A stretch of DNA of 64,000 bases, taken from assembly GCA_963817735.1 (NCBI GenBank), contig CAWFPP010000037.1, positions 1-64,000 on the forward strand. The letters are read 5' to 3'. The notes under the pieces are model-generated. The model did not search any database. It was not told the DNA's origin and worked only from the letters and a program-made list of their open reading frames with translations. The translations under genes were made by a program, and so were the position numbers. Each line of letters opens with the position of its first letter. Position 1 is the stretch's first letter. This stretch comes from Bog-473 sp963817735 (GTDB lineage: Bacteria > Actinomycetota > Acidimicrobiia > Acidimicrobiales > RAAP-2). Shown in pieces: positions 51,980-59,478 of the stretch.

Positions 51980-54882
51980 ACACCGGCCCGGCGGCGGGCA
52001 GCACGATCGTGACCGTGACGGGCACGAACCTGGCGGGCGCCACGGCGGTCGACTTCGGGACCGCCAACCCCGGAACGATCACCGCCGACTCAGCGACCTC
52101 CATCACTGTGACCTCGCCAGCCGGCACAGGGACGGTCGATGTGACCGTGACCACCCCCAACGGCACCTCGGCGAAGACCAGCGCCGACCAGTTCACCTAT
52201 AAGGCCGCCGTCACCCCCGAGAACACCACCACGTCGCTCACGGTGCCGAGCCTCACCTTTGGCGCTGAGGGCTCACCGGCGGCCTTCACCGGCACGGTGG
52301 CCGGCCCGTCCAGCGCGGACGGGATCCCCGCCGGGACGGTCACCGTCTACTACGACTACGGGGTCACCGGGCAGACCCAGCTCTGCCAAGAGACCTTGAG
52401 CGGCGGCAGCGGTGACAGCGTCAACTACAGCTGCTCGCTGGCCAGCGCCACCCAGCTGCCGGCAGGTGCCTACACCAACGTGGTCGCCGCCTACAGCGGC
52501 GGGTCGTCGTCGAACACGAGCTTCACCTACAACGCCTCGACGTCGAGCCCCCAGGGCTTCACGGTGAGCCCGGCCTCGGCCACCCCCGAGAACACCACCA
52601 CGTCGCTCACGGTGCCGAGCCTCACCTTTGGCGCTGAGGGCTCACCGGCGGCCTTCACCGGCACGGTGGCCGGCCCGTCCAGCGCGGACGGGATCCCCGC
52701 CGGGACGGTCACCGTCTACTACGACTACGGGGTCACCGGGCAGACCCAGCTCTGCCAAGAGACCTTGAGCGGCGGCAGCGGTGACAGCGTCAACTACAGC
52801 TGCTCGCTGGCCAGCGCCACCCAGCTGCCGGCAGGTGCCTACACCAACGTGGTCGCCGCCTACAGCGGCGGGTCGTCGTCGAACACGAGCTTCACCTACA
52901 ACGCCTCGACGTCGAGCCCCCAGGGCCTGACCGTGAGTCCCGAGGCAGCGAACACCACCACGTCGCTCACGGTGCCGGGCCTCACCTTTGGCGCTGAGGG
53001 CTCACCGGCGGCCTTCACCGGCACGGTGGCCGGCCCGTCCAGCGCGGACGGGATCCCCGCCGGGACGGTCACCGTCTACTACGACTACGGGGTCACCGGG
53101 CAGACCCAGCTCTGCCAAGAGACCTTGAGCGGCGGCAGCGGTGACAGCGTCAACTACAGCTGCTCGCTGGCCAGCGCCACCCAGCTGCCGGCAGGTGCCT
53201 ACACCAACGTGGTCGCCGCCTACAGCGGCGGGTCGTCGTCGAACACGAGCTTCACCTACAACGCCTCGACGTCGAGCCCCCAGGGCTTCACGGTGAGCCC
53301 GGCCTCGGCCACCCCCGAGAACACCACCACGTCGCTCACGGTGCCGAGCCTCACCTTTGGCGCTGAGGGCTCACCGGCGGCCTTCACCGGCACGGTGGCC
53401 GGCCCGTCCAGCGCGGACGGGATCCCCGCCGGGACGGTCACCGTCTACTACGACTACGGGGTCACCGGGCAGACCCAGCTCTGCCAAGAGACCTTGAGCG
53501 GCGGCAGCGGTGACAGCGTCAACTACAGCTGCTCGCTGGCCAGCGCCACCCAGCTGCCGGCAGGTGCCTACACCAACGTGGTCGCCGCCTACAGCGGCGG
53601 GTCGTCGTCGAACACCAGCTTCACCTACAACGCCTCGACGTCGAGCCCCCAGGGCCTGACCGTGAGTCCCGAGGCAGCGAACACCACCACGTCGCTCACG
53701 GTGCCGGGCCTCACCTTTGGCGCTGAGGGCTCACCGGCGGCCTTCACCGGCACGGTGGCCGGCCCGTCCAGCGCGGACGGGATCCCCGCCGGGACGGTCA
53801 CCGTCTACTACGACTACGGGGTCACCGGGCAGACCCAGCTCTGCCAAGAGACCTTGAGCGGCGGCAGCGGTGACAGCGTCAACTACAGCTGCTCGCTGGC
53901 CAGCGCCACCCAGCTGCCGGCAGGTGCCTACACCAACGTGGTCGCCGCCTACAGCGGCGGGTCGTCGTCGAACACGAGCTTCACCTACAACGCCTCGACG
54001 TCGAGCCCCCAGGGCTTCACGGTGAGCCCGGCCTCGGCCACCCCCGAGAACACCACCACGTCGCTCACGGTGCCGAGCCTCACCTTTGGCGCTGAGGGCT
54101 CACCGGCGGCCTTCACCGGCACGGTGGCCGGCCCGTCCAGCGCGGACGGGATCCCCGCCGGGACGGTCACCGTCTACTACGACTACGGGGTCACCGGGCA
54201 GACCCAGCTCTGCCAAGAGACCTTGAGCGGCGGCAGCGGTGACAGCGTCAACTACAGCTGCTCGCTGGCCAGCGCCACCCAGCTGCCGGCAGGTGCCTAC
54301 ACCAACGTGGTCGCCGCCTACAGCGGCGGGTCGTCGTCGAACACCAGCTTCACCTACAACGCCTCGACGTCGAGCCCCCAGGGCTTCACGGTGAGCCCGG
54401 CCTCGACTTCGGCCAACAACCTCACGATCCAGCTGTCGTCGGCGGGACTGCACTGGGGTATCGGTGGCCTCTACGAGATCAAGGTCACCAACGACGCCGC
54501 CACCGCCACGACGGGTACGTTGACGATCACCGACGCCCTGCCAGCCGGGCTCTCCTACCGGGGCACGAGGTGGCTGCCGTGGGGCTGGCAGTGCTCTGCG
54601 ACCGGCAGCACCGTTACCTGCACGTCCACGAGGGCCATCTCGGCTCATGGCGTCGAGTCCCTGACCTTGGCGGTCCGTGTGAACGCGCGGCCGGGTACGA
54701 GCATCACCAACACGGTCAACCTGACACCGGCCGGGACCCCGGCGAGCAACTACACGTCGAGCGTCACCACGAAGGTGGAGGGTTTCTTTTTCGGTAGGGG
54801 TTCTCACTTCGGTAGGGGTTCCCACGGGATGGGACACCCGCATGGGCAAGGAGGGCGGCAGTTCGAGAACAGGCGCTGGTAA
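50503..54882 (+). CDS. Large modular surface protein 3: propeller, TIG, six Ig-like repeats, DUF11 domain
   Basis: 1459 residues, intact. Start GTG at 50503 with AGGAGG five bases before. The first 480 residues equal surface protein 1 except for a few changes. One TIG domain follows, then six Big_3/Ig-like repeats of 120-123 residues (about 573-1305), each with TTTSLTVPSLTFGAEGSPAA, GIPAGTVTVYYDYGV and LPAGAYTNVVAAYSGGSSSN. Then a DUF11-like domain (about 1305-1425; YEIKVTNDAATATTGTLTIT and DALPAGLSYRGTRW, CTSTRAISAHGVESLTLAVR). The end is a Gly/His/Arg-rich tail (FFFGRGSHFGRGSHGMGHPH). No anchor is present. The tail could bind wall polymers or metal; that is inference. Confidence 0.83.
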   Translation: MIRSDEVATSAPAKQPRVRTARWRGMTVGMASLVAVLGTALVPVLSPAGAAGDSVTVLTGSAGSATPSLGVPAPEASAKISPTYVAYNPSNGDTAVASTQAGSVYVYLIAGASEPNEYNIQTAPNPSPAFGSLTSGDAYLVAGTGTAGLIAQPGNNQFGNSTTAVATANPITPTSVAFDPNGNLLIAGENGTVSAIQVVAKTTGTFYGVSMTAGDLYTIADVGVSGAPSSAINMGAVAAPANGMSVDSSGNIVVGNGIGVDFVNEQASGTLSLYGKSIAAQSSVIIAGSLRGGTDCSAGAASASASSLYFQSPAPYVDSSDNVYLSDNESGGSSGGGCDWVLPAQSGTLDGLSVTAGNAYKLAGNGGTTATSSGTAGVDANVAGTSQMTLDGAGNVDLAVSGAASGTSPALQVLAESTATYYGVSMTAGDIYTVAGGPSNTLATLSGPTSLLNAGAGNLYFTDGAASSANLDEFSGAPTAPIAVPVVSSVSPNTGPAAGSTIVTVTGTNLAGATAVDFGTANPGTITADSATSITVTSPAGTGTVDVTVTTPNGTSAKTSADQFTYKAAVTPENTTTSLTVPSLTFGAEGSPAAFTGTVAGPSSADGIPAGTVTVYYDYGVTGQTQLCQETLSGGSGDSVNYSCSLASATQLPAGAYTNVVAAYSGGSSSNTSFTYNASTSSPQGFTVSPASATPENTTTSLTVPSLTFGAEGSPAAFTGTVAGPSSADGIPAGTVTVYYDYGVTGQTQLCQETLSGGSGDSVNYSCSLASATQLPAGAYTNVVAAYSGGSSSNTSFTYNASTSSPQGLTVSPEAANTTTSLTVPGLTFGAEGSPAAFTGTVAGPSSADGIPAGTVTVYYDYGVTGQTQLCQETLSGGSGDSVNYSCSLASATQLPAGAYTNVVAAYSGGSSSNTSFTYNASTSSPQGFTVSPASATPENTTTSLTVPSLTFGAEGSPAAFTGTVAGPSSADGIPAGTVTVYYDYGVTGQTQLCQETLSGGSGDSVNYSCSLASATQLPAGAYTNVVAAYSGGSSSNTSFTYNASTSSPQGLTVSPEAANTTTSLTVPGLTFGAEGSPAAFTGTVAGPSSADGIPAGTVTVYYDYGVTGQTQLCQETLSGGSGDSVNYSCSLASATQLPAGAYTNVVAAYSGGSSSNTSFTYNASTSSPQGFTVSPASATPENTTTSLTVPSLTFGAEGSPAAFTGTVAGPSSADGIPAGTVTVYYDYGVTGQTQLCQETLSGGSGDSVNYSCSLASATQLPAGAYTNVVAAYSGGSSSNTSFTYNASTSSPQGFTVSPASTSANNLTIQLSSAGLHWGIGGLYEIKVTNDAATATTGTLTITDALPAGLSYRGTRWLPWGWQCSATGSTVTCTSTRAISAHGVESLTLAVRVNARPGTSITNTVNLTPAGTPASNYTSSVTTKVEGFFFGRGSHFGRGSHGMGHPHGQGGRQFENRRW
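52222..54418 (+). repeat. Tandem array of six Ig-like coding repeats with 729-bp higher-order period
   Basis: Units begin (AACACCACCACGTCGCTCAC) at 52222, 52591, 52951, 53320, 53680 and 54049, so spacings alternate 369, 360, 369, 360, 369 bp. Two subtypes differ in the linker: ATPENTTTSLTVPSL versus EAANTTTSLTVPGL. The dimer of 729 bp is repeated almost without change. Only rare silent changes were seen, for example AACACGAGC versus AACACCAGC. Confidence 0.92.
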
Positions 54883-55358
54883 GGCGCCTTCTTGCGGTGA
54901 GGGTGAGGGCTGGGATGGAATACCTCAGCTCTCACCCGGAACATCGTTGACTCGGCTGTCTCGCCGTCCATACGGGCCTCCATGTGCAGCATGGCCCAGC
55001 CGGCACCGGCTCCGAGAGAGCCGAATCGGCTGTCACAACAGAACACGAGGTCCGGGTCTCGTCCACGGACCGGCGCTGTAGAACTGCACGGTGCCGCCGG
55101 CCACGTCGCACTGGAGCCGGAAGTCGAGCAGCTTCCCGATCGTGGCGTCGCGGTCGGTGTCCGTTCTCGCCGGAGAAACGGCGTCGGTGTGGTGCGGGTG
55201 CAGTGCTTCCAGCGCGTCGGTGGCGCGAGAGCTCGGCCAGCGGACGAACCGCGGCGGCGACGGGAGCGGGAGCGGCATGGACCGAAGAACGGAGCAAGAA
55301 GCGACCGGGACGGCAGAAGGGTGGACCGTTCAGCAAGTGTTTCGCGGCTTCGGCGTGA
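54883..55358 (-). other. Convergent intergenic region, possible decayed gene
   Basis: 476 bp between two convergent genes. Beyond a hairpin at its left end it contains a minus-strand open frame, 55033-55278, with strongly GC-biased third positions and protein-like text (DATIGKLLDFRLQCDVAGGT, then VQFYSAGPWTRPGPRVL). A frame change near 55035 would continue it as FGSLGAGAGWAMLHMEARMD. No family is recognised. It may be a remnant gene. Confidence 0.3.
54901..54937 (+). terminator. Hairpin between convergent genes
   Basis: GGGTGAGGGCTG (54901-54912) pairs with CAGCTCTCACCC (54926-54937) with one G-U pair, 18 bp after the stop of surface protein 3. It could serve transcripts from the left. There is no U-run. 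Confidence 0.45.
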
Positions 55359-57695
55359 TCAGCCTTCTGCAGCGATCCCGACGACAGGTTTGTTCAGAAC
55401 GACGCCGCCTTCGGAGCCACCGAAGTTGGCGCTCCCGTAATTGAAGACACCGCCGTCGGACGCGACGATCCAGTACCCGTGACCGTCGAGCGTGGCGGCC
55501 ATGCCCAGGGCCGGCTTGCGCAGGGCCAAGCCACCTGCTGAACCGAAGAACCCGGCGTCGCCGAAGTTGAAGATGCCTCCGTCCGAAGCCACGAGCCAGT
55601 AGCCCAGCCCGTCGGGGGAGGCCGCCATGCCGACGATGGGTTTGTTCAGTGGCTTGCCCCCCATTGAGCCGTGGAAGGCGGCGTCCCCGAAGCTGAAGAT
55701 GCCCCCGTCGGAGGCCACCAGCCAGTATCCGAGACCGTCGTGGGTCGCCGCCATGCCGACGATGGGTTTGTTCAGTGGTTTGCCCCCCATGGAGCCGTGG
55801 AAGGCGGCGTCCCCGAAGCTGAAGATGCCCCCGTCCGAGGCGACTAACCAGTAACCGCCCCCATCGGGCGTGGCGGCCATGCCGACGATGGGCGTGTTCA
55901 GCGGCTTTCCGCCCTGAGAGCCGAAGAAGCCCGCGTCGCCGAAGGTGAAGATGCCGCCGTCGGAGGCGACGAGCCAGTAGCCCCCTTTGGATGGTGTGGG
56001 CGCCATGCCGACGATCGGTTGGTTCAATCGGATTCCTCCGGTCGAACCATGGAAGCCGGCGTTGCCGAACGTGAAGATGCCACCGTCGGAGGCGACGAGC
56101 CAGTACGACGAATTTGGCGGAGCCAGGGGCGGGGGCGATGGCGGGCCCGGGAGCCCCGCCGAGCCCGAGAAGGCGACGACCTGGTCGCTGGCTGGAGCGA
56201 GGAGCAGGCCGTCTCCGACAGACGGGCTGGGGAAGTGGTTCGCCTGGCTCCCGACAGTGAGCTGTTCGACCGTCGTACCGGTCGCAGGATTGATCCCGAA
56301 GAGGGAGCTCCCTCCGATCGACCAGATCAGCCCGCCGGAGCTGATGGGCGGGCCACCGCCGCTGCCGTTCGTCCAGAGGACGGAGACGGACGGAGGCGAC
56401 GCGTTTGTCTGCACGGCCTGAAGCCCACCCTCGCACGGCACGTAGACCACGCTTCCGACGACGGCATCGCCGCCATCGGCATCGGACCCGGGGCACACCG
56501 ACGCCGAGGCGATGCCCATTCCGGTGTTGCCGCCGAGGTTGGACTGGTCCACGAGATAGGCCAACTGGTTCTTGCCGACCTGCAGCGCGGTCCCGTTCGA
56601 GAGCAGCGCCGGTGCGGTGGAACCGAGATCCTGGTCGTGCGAATTCATGAAGGACCAGTTGCTCGGGGCAAAGTACTGGGTGCGAGCCAGGCCGGGCGTC
56701 AGTTGCAGGATCGAGTCGCTGAAGTCATACGGGGTCGACGACGACCCGTTCCCGGTGGCGACCCAGATGTTGCCGGCCGCGTCGACCTCGGGAGCGGCGC
56801 CCCCCATCCACACGGCCCCGTCGTTGCCGATCGGCACAGCCTGGTAGAAGCCCGGCGTCCCGCCGCCCTCGGGCACCGATCCGACCCAGCCGCTGTACGT
56901 CGAGCAGTCCCCGTCGTTGCCCCCGTACCCGAAGATCACGTTCCCGTTGCTGAGGTTCAACCCGGTCCGTTGGAGGATCGCCGCGGTGGGCTGGCCGGGG
57001 GGATCCACGCCCTGGTCCATCAAGGTCGTGCCCGTGTACATGTTCAGTCCCACCAGCACGTGGGCGGGGGTGCTCCCGCTGAGCTCGTCGGCGACGGCGA
57101 AGATCTCGCCCCGGGCAACGTCGAGGACCGGGGTTCCGGTGATGCCGACCGTCGGGCTGATGTCGCCACAGGGCAGGTCCCCGGACGGTACCGGCGTCCC
57201 GACGTGACTCGACCACAGGACCGCTCCCGTATTGGCGGCCAGCGCATAGATCGTGTCGTTCTCGGTCGCCACGTAGACGCGTCCCGTGGCTTCGAGGGGC
57301 TCCCCGTAGACCTGTCCGTCGAGTACCGGCGAGGTCCAGGCGTGGGAAGCTGAAGAGAAGGACACGCCCGACGTGTCAATGCCGGAGCCGAGCGGGTCGC
57401 CGTGGTACACCGTCCACGATGTCGTGGCATCGGCGTGCGGCACCGTGGCCGCACCGGCACCGGTCGCGCCGACCCCACCTGCAGCGGCCGCGCCGAGCAG
57501 GAGCAGGCTCATCCCGGCCCACATTGCGCCGACGTGGTGCAGATGGGGGGACTGCAACGCACGCAATAGCCCGCCAAAGTGCAGGCGTCGACGGGAGCGA
57601 GCGGCGTTCGCGATCGGGCTGATGGACGAACCGTAACCCGCCTCGCCTCTTCGCGTCGATAGGACTTTTTGGCCAACCGGGGTAGTAGCGGCCAT
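55359..57695 (-). CDS. Secreted PQQ-like beta-propeller protein with six 42-residue repeats
   Basis: About 778 residues from the ATG at 57695. Another ATG at 57524 lies just before the hydrophobic MWAGMSLLLLGAAAAGGVGA, so the start is uncertain; the frame is open to 57989 but would overlap the ligase gene. Propeller motifs of the PQQ/WD type: WTVYHGDPLGSGIDTSGVSF, VYVATENDTIYALAANTGAV, GITGTPVLDVARGEIFAVAD, VDAAGNIWVATGNGSSS and SLFGINPATGTTVEQLTVGS. After a Pro-rich linker (PGPPSPPPLAPPNSS) come six GYWLVASDGGIF repeats of 42 residues to the end. There is no quinoprotein signature proving a dehydrogenase; a polysaccharide- or wall-binding surface protein is likelier. Two of the repeats are almost identical at DNA level (55620-55850). 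Confidence 0.8.
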   Translation of the reverse strand: MAATTPVGQKVLSTRRGEAGYGSSISPIANAARSRRRLHFGGLLRALQSPHLHHVGAMWAGMSLLLLGAAAAGGVGATGAGAATVPHADATTSWTVYHGDPLGSGIDTSGVSFSSASHAWTSPVLDGQVYGEPLEATGRVYVATENDTIYALAANTGAVLWSSHVGTPVPSGDLPCGDISPTVGITGTPVLDVARGEIFAVADELSGSTPAHVLVGLNMYTGTTLMDQGVDPPGQPTAAILQRTGLNLSNGNVIFGYGGNDGDCSTYSGWVGSVPEGGGTPGFYQAVPIGNDGAVWMGGAAPEVDAAGNIWVATGNGSSSTPYDFSDSILQLTPGLARTQYFAPSNWSFMNSHDQDLGSTAPALLSNGTALQVGKNQLAYLVDQSNLGGNTGMGIASASVCPGSDADGGDAVVGSVVYVPCEGGLQAVQTNASPPSVSVLWTNGSGGGPPISSGGLIWSIGGSSLFGINPATGTTVEQLTVGSQANHFPSPSVGDGLLLAPASDQVVAFSGSAGLPGPPSPPPLAPPNSSYWLVASDGGIFTFGNAGFHGSTGGIRLNQPIVGMAPTPSKGGYWLVASDGGIFTFGDAGFFGSQGGKPLNTPIVGMAATPDGGGYWLVASDGGIFSFGDAAFHGSMGGKPLNKPIVGMAATHDGLGYWLVASDGGIFSFGDAAFHGSMGGKPLNKPIVGMAASPDGLGYWLVASDGGIFNFGDAGFFGSAGGLALRKPALGMAATLDGHGYWIVASDGGVFNYGSANFGGSEGGVVLNKPVVGIAAEG
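55362..56117 (-). repeat. Six 126-bp repeats (GYWLVASDGG), array B
   Basis: Six 42-residue units at the 3' end of the PQQ-like gene. Units three and four (both SFGDAAFHGSMGGKPLNKPI) are nearly identical at nucleotide level, a recent duplication. Confidence 0.85.
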
Positions 57696-57757
57696 CCCGC
57701 GGGGACCTGGAACCGCATCCGGTGCCCAGGAAACAGGGCCGGTTCCCGCCTCGAAAC

Positions 57758-59368
57758 CTACGCTCGCACCCCTGCGTTCACGATGTTGCTGGCCCAGGTG
57801 TAATCCGGTTTCCCCGAGGGCGAGCGCTCGACGGCATCGACGACGTAGAGCCGGCGGGGGAGCTTGTAGCCGGCGATGGTCGCACGGCAGTGCTCCTGCA
57901 GGGATTCCAGTGACGGTGCCTCGTGGCCGACCCGGGGCTGCACGATGGCCGCCACGGTCTGGCCCCAGCGCTCGTCGGGCGCCCCGCACACGATGGCGTC
58001 CATCACGTCGGGGTGCGAGCGCACGGCGGACTCGACCTCTTCGGGGAAGATCTTCTCGCCGCCGGAGTTGATGACGATCGAGCCGCGGCCGAGCAGCGTG
58101 ATGGAGCCGTCCTCCTCCACCGTGGCGTAGTCGCCCGGCATGACGTAGCGGGTGCCCCGTACCTGAATGAAGACCTCGGCCGTCTTCTTGGGATCGTTGT
58201 AGTACCCGAGCGGTATGTCGCCTGAACGGGCGATCTTGCCGATGGTGCCCGACCCCGGCTCCACCAGCTCGAGGTTCTCGTCGAAGACGACCGTCGCGCC
58301 GAGGAGATGCACCGTGGGCCCGCTCTTCATGGCCGTGTTGCCGGCGGTCACCACCGTCATGCCGTTGTTGCCACCCTCCGACGAGCCGATGGCGTCAGTG
58401 ATCACGAGGTTGGGCAGGTGCGCGAAGAAATCGTCCTTGACCGGGGCCGAGAACAGCGCGGCGGACGACACCACGGCGAGCAGCGACGAGAGGTCGTGCT
58501 CGGTGCCCTCGTCGTCCAGCGACTCGATCAACGGTTTGCCCATGGCGTCGCCGGTGATCATCACCGAGTTGACCTTCTCGTCGCCGACGAGGCGCCAGAC
58601 TTCGTGCGGGTCGAACTTGGCCATGAGCACGATCTTGGAGCCCACGAAGCTCTGGCCCATGACGCACCACTGGGTCGCGCCGTGCATGAGCGGGGCCACC
58701 GGCAGGTGCACGAGGCCGGCGTTGGCGCCCTTGGCCACCATGGCGGTCGGATCGGTGATCCGTTGGTTCGTGACGGGATCTGTCCCGCCGCCGAGGGCGT
58801 AGAAGACGTCCTCGTGCCGCCACACGACGCCCTTGGGCATGCCGGTCGTGCCGCCGGTGTAGAGGATGTAGAGGTCGTCCCCCGTGCGGGGCCCGAAGTC
58901 GCGCTCGGCCGATTGGCCGGCCAGCGCGTCCTCGTAGGCGACCGAGCCCGCCGCCGGGTCGACGTCGCTGCCGTCCTCGATCACGATGACGTGCCGGAGC
59001 AGGGGAAGCTCGGGCAGCAGGGCCGCGACGAGTGGCGAGAACTCACGTTGGTAGACGAGCGCCTGCAGGTTGGCGTTGGTCAGCAGGTAGCGGAGCTCGT
59101 CCTTGACGTAGCGGTAATTGATGTTGATCCAGACGGCCCGCAGCTTGAAGACGGCCCAGGCGGTCTCGACCCACTCGACCGAGTTGTAGGCGTAGATCCC
59201 GACATGGTCCCCCGGCCCGATCCCCTGGGCGGCCAGATGGTGGGCCAGCTGGTTTGCCCTCGCCTCCATCTCGGCATAGGTGCGCCGGTTGCCGTCGGCG
59301 ACGAGATACTCCCGTTCTGGATAGGCGTCGACGGCCGCCTCGAACAGGTCGGCGAGGTTGAACTCCAT
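57758..59368 (-). CDS. Long-chain acyl-CoA synthetase (AMP-binding family)
   Basis: 536 residues, intact. Adenylation signatures: DDLYILYTGGTTGMPKGVVW (P-loop, about residue 165), the A5-like IGSSEGGNNGM, TRYVMPGDYATVEEDGSITL (A7-like Asp), LLGRGSIVINSGGEKIFPEE (A8 hinge), and the catalytic Lys in RSPSGKPDYTW. The N-terminal segment is NLADLFEAAVDAYPEREYLV. It activates a carboxylic acid to its CoA thioester. It sits between two surface-protein genes but belongs functionally with the degradation genes at the window ends. The ATG at 59368 is used. Exact substrate unknown. Confidence 0.93.
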   Translation of the reverse strand: MEFNLADLFEAAVDAYPEREYLVADGNRRTYAEMEARANQLAHHLAAQGIGPGDHVGIYAYNSVEWVETAWAVFKLRAVWININYRYVKDELRYLLTNANLQALVYQREFSPLVAALLPELPLLRHVIVIEDGSDVDPAAGSVAYEDALAGQSAERDFGPRTGDDLYILYTGGTTGMPKGVVWRHEDVFYALGGGTDPVTNQRITDPTAMVAKGANAGLVHLPVAPLMHGATQWCVMGQSFVGSKIVLMAKFDPHEVWRLVGDEKVNSVMITGDAMGKPLIESLDDEGTEHDLSSLLAVVSSAALFSAPVKDDFFAHLPNLVITDAIGSSEGGNNGMTVVTAGNTAMKSGPTVHLLGATVVFDENLELVEPGSGTIGKIARSGDIPLGYYNDPKKTAEVFIQVRGTRYVMPGDYATVEEDGSITLLGRGSIVINSGGEKIFPEEVESAVRSHPDVMDAIVCGAPDERWGQTVAAIVQPRVGHEAPSLESLQEHCRATIAGYKLPRRLYVVDAVERSPSGKPDYTWASNIVNAGVRA

Positions 59369-59434
59369 CGGTCCGAGATTAGAACAGGTTCTCGTTGTGC
59401 GGGCAATCGGCCGGGAGCACCCGCTCCGGCCGCC

Positions 59435-59469
59435 CGGCCGCCGGCCGCCGGCCGCCGGCCGCCGGCCGC
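59435..59469. repeat. Five tandem copies of CGGCCGC
   Basis: A 7-bp unit repeated exactly five times in the 110-bp gap between the acyl-CoA synthetase start and the end of the next gene. Pure G+C; likely variable in length. Confidence 0.85.
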
Positions 59470-59478
59470 TCTCGACGT

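Noticed and set aside
52222..54418. CRISPR-like or satellite array
   Set aside because: Units are 360-369 bp, in frame and encode Ig-like domains; there are no short repeats with unique spacers.
56019..57353. 444-codon plus-strand open frame
   Set aside because: Antisense to the PQQ-like propeller gene; composition is that of a shadow.
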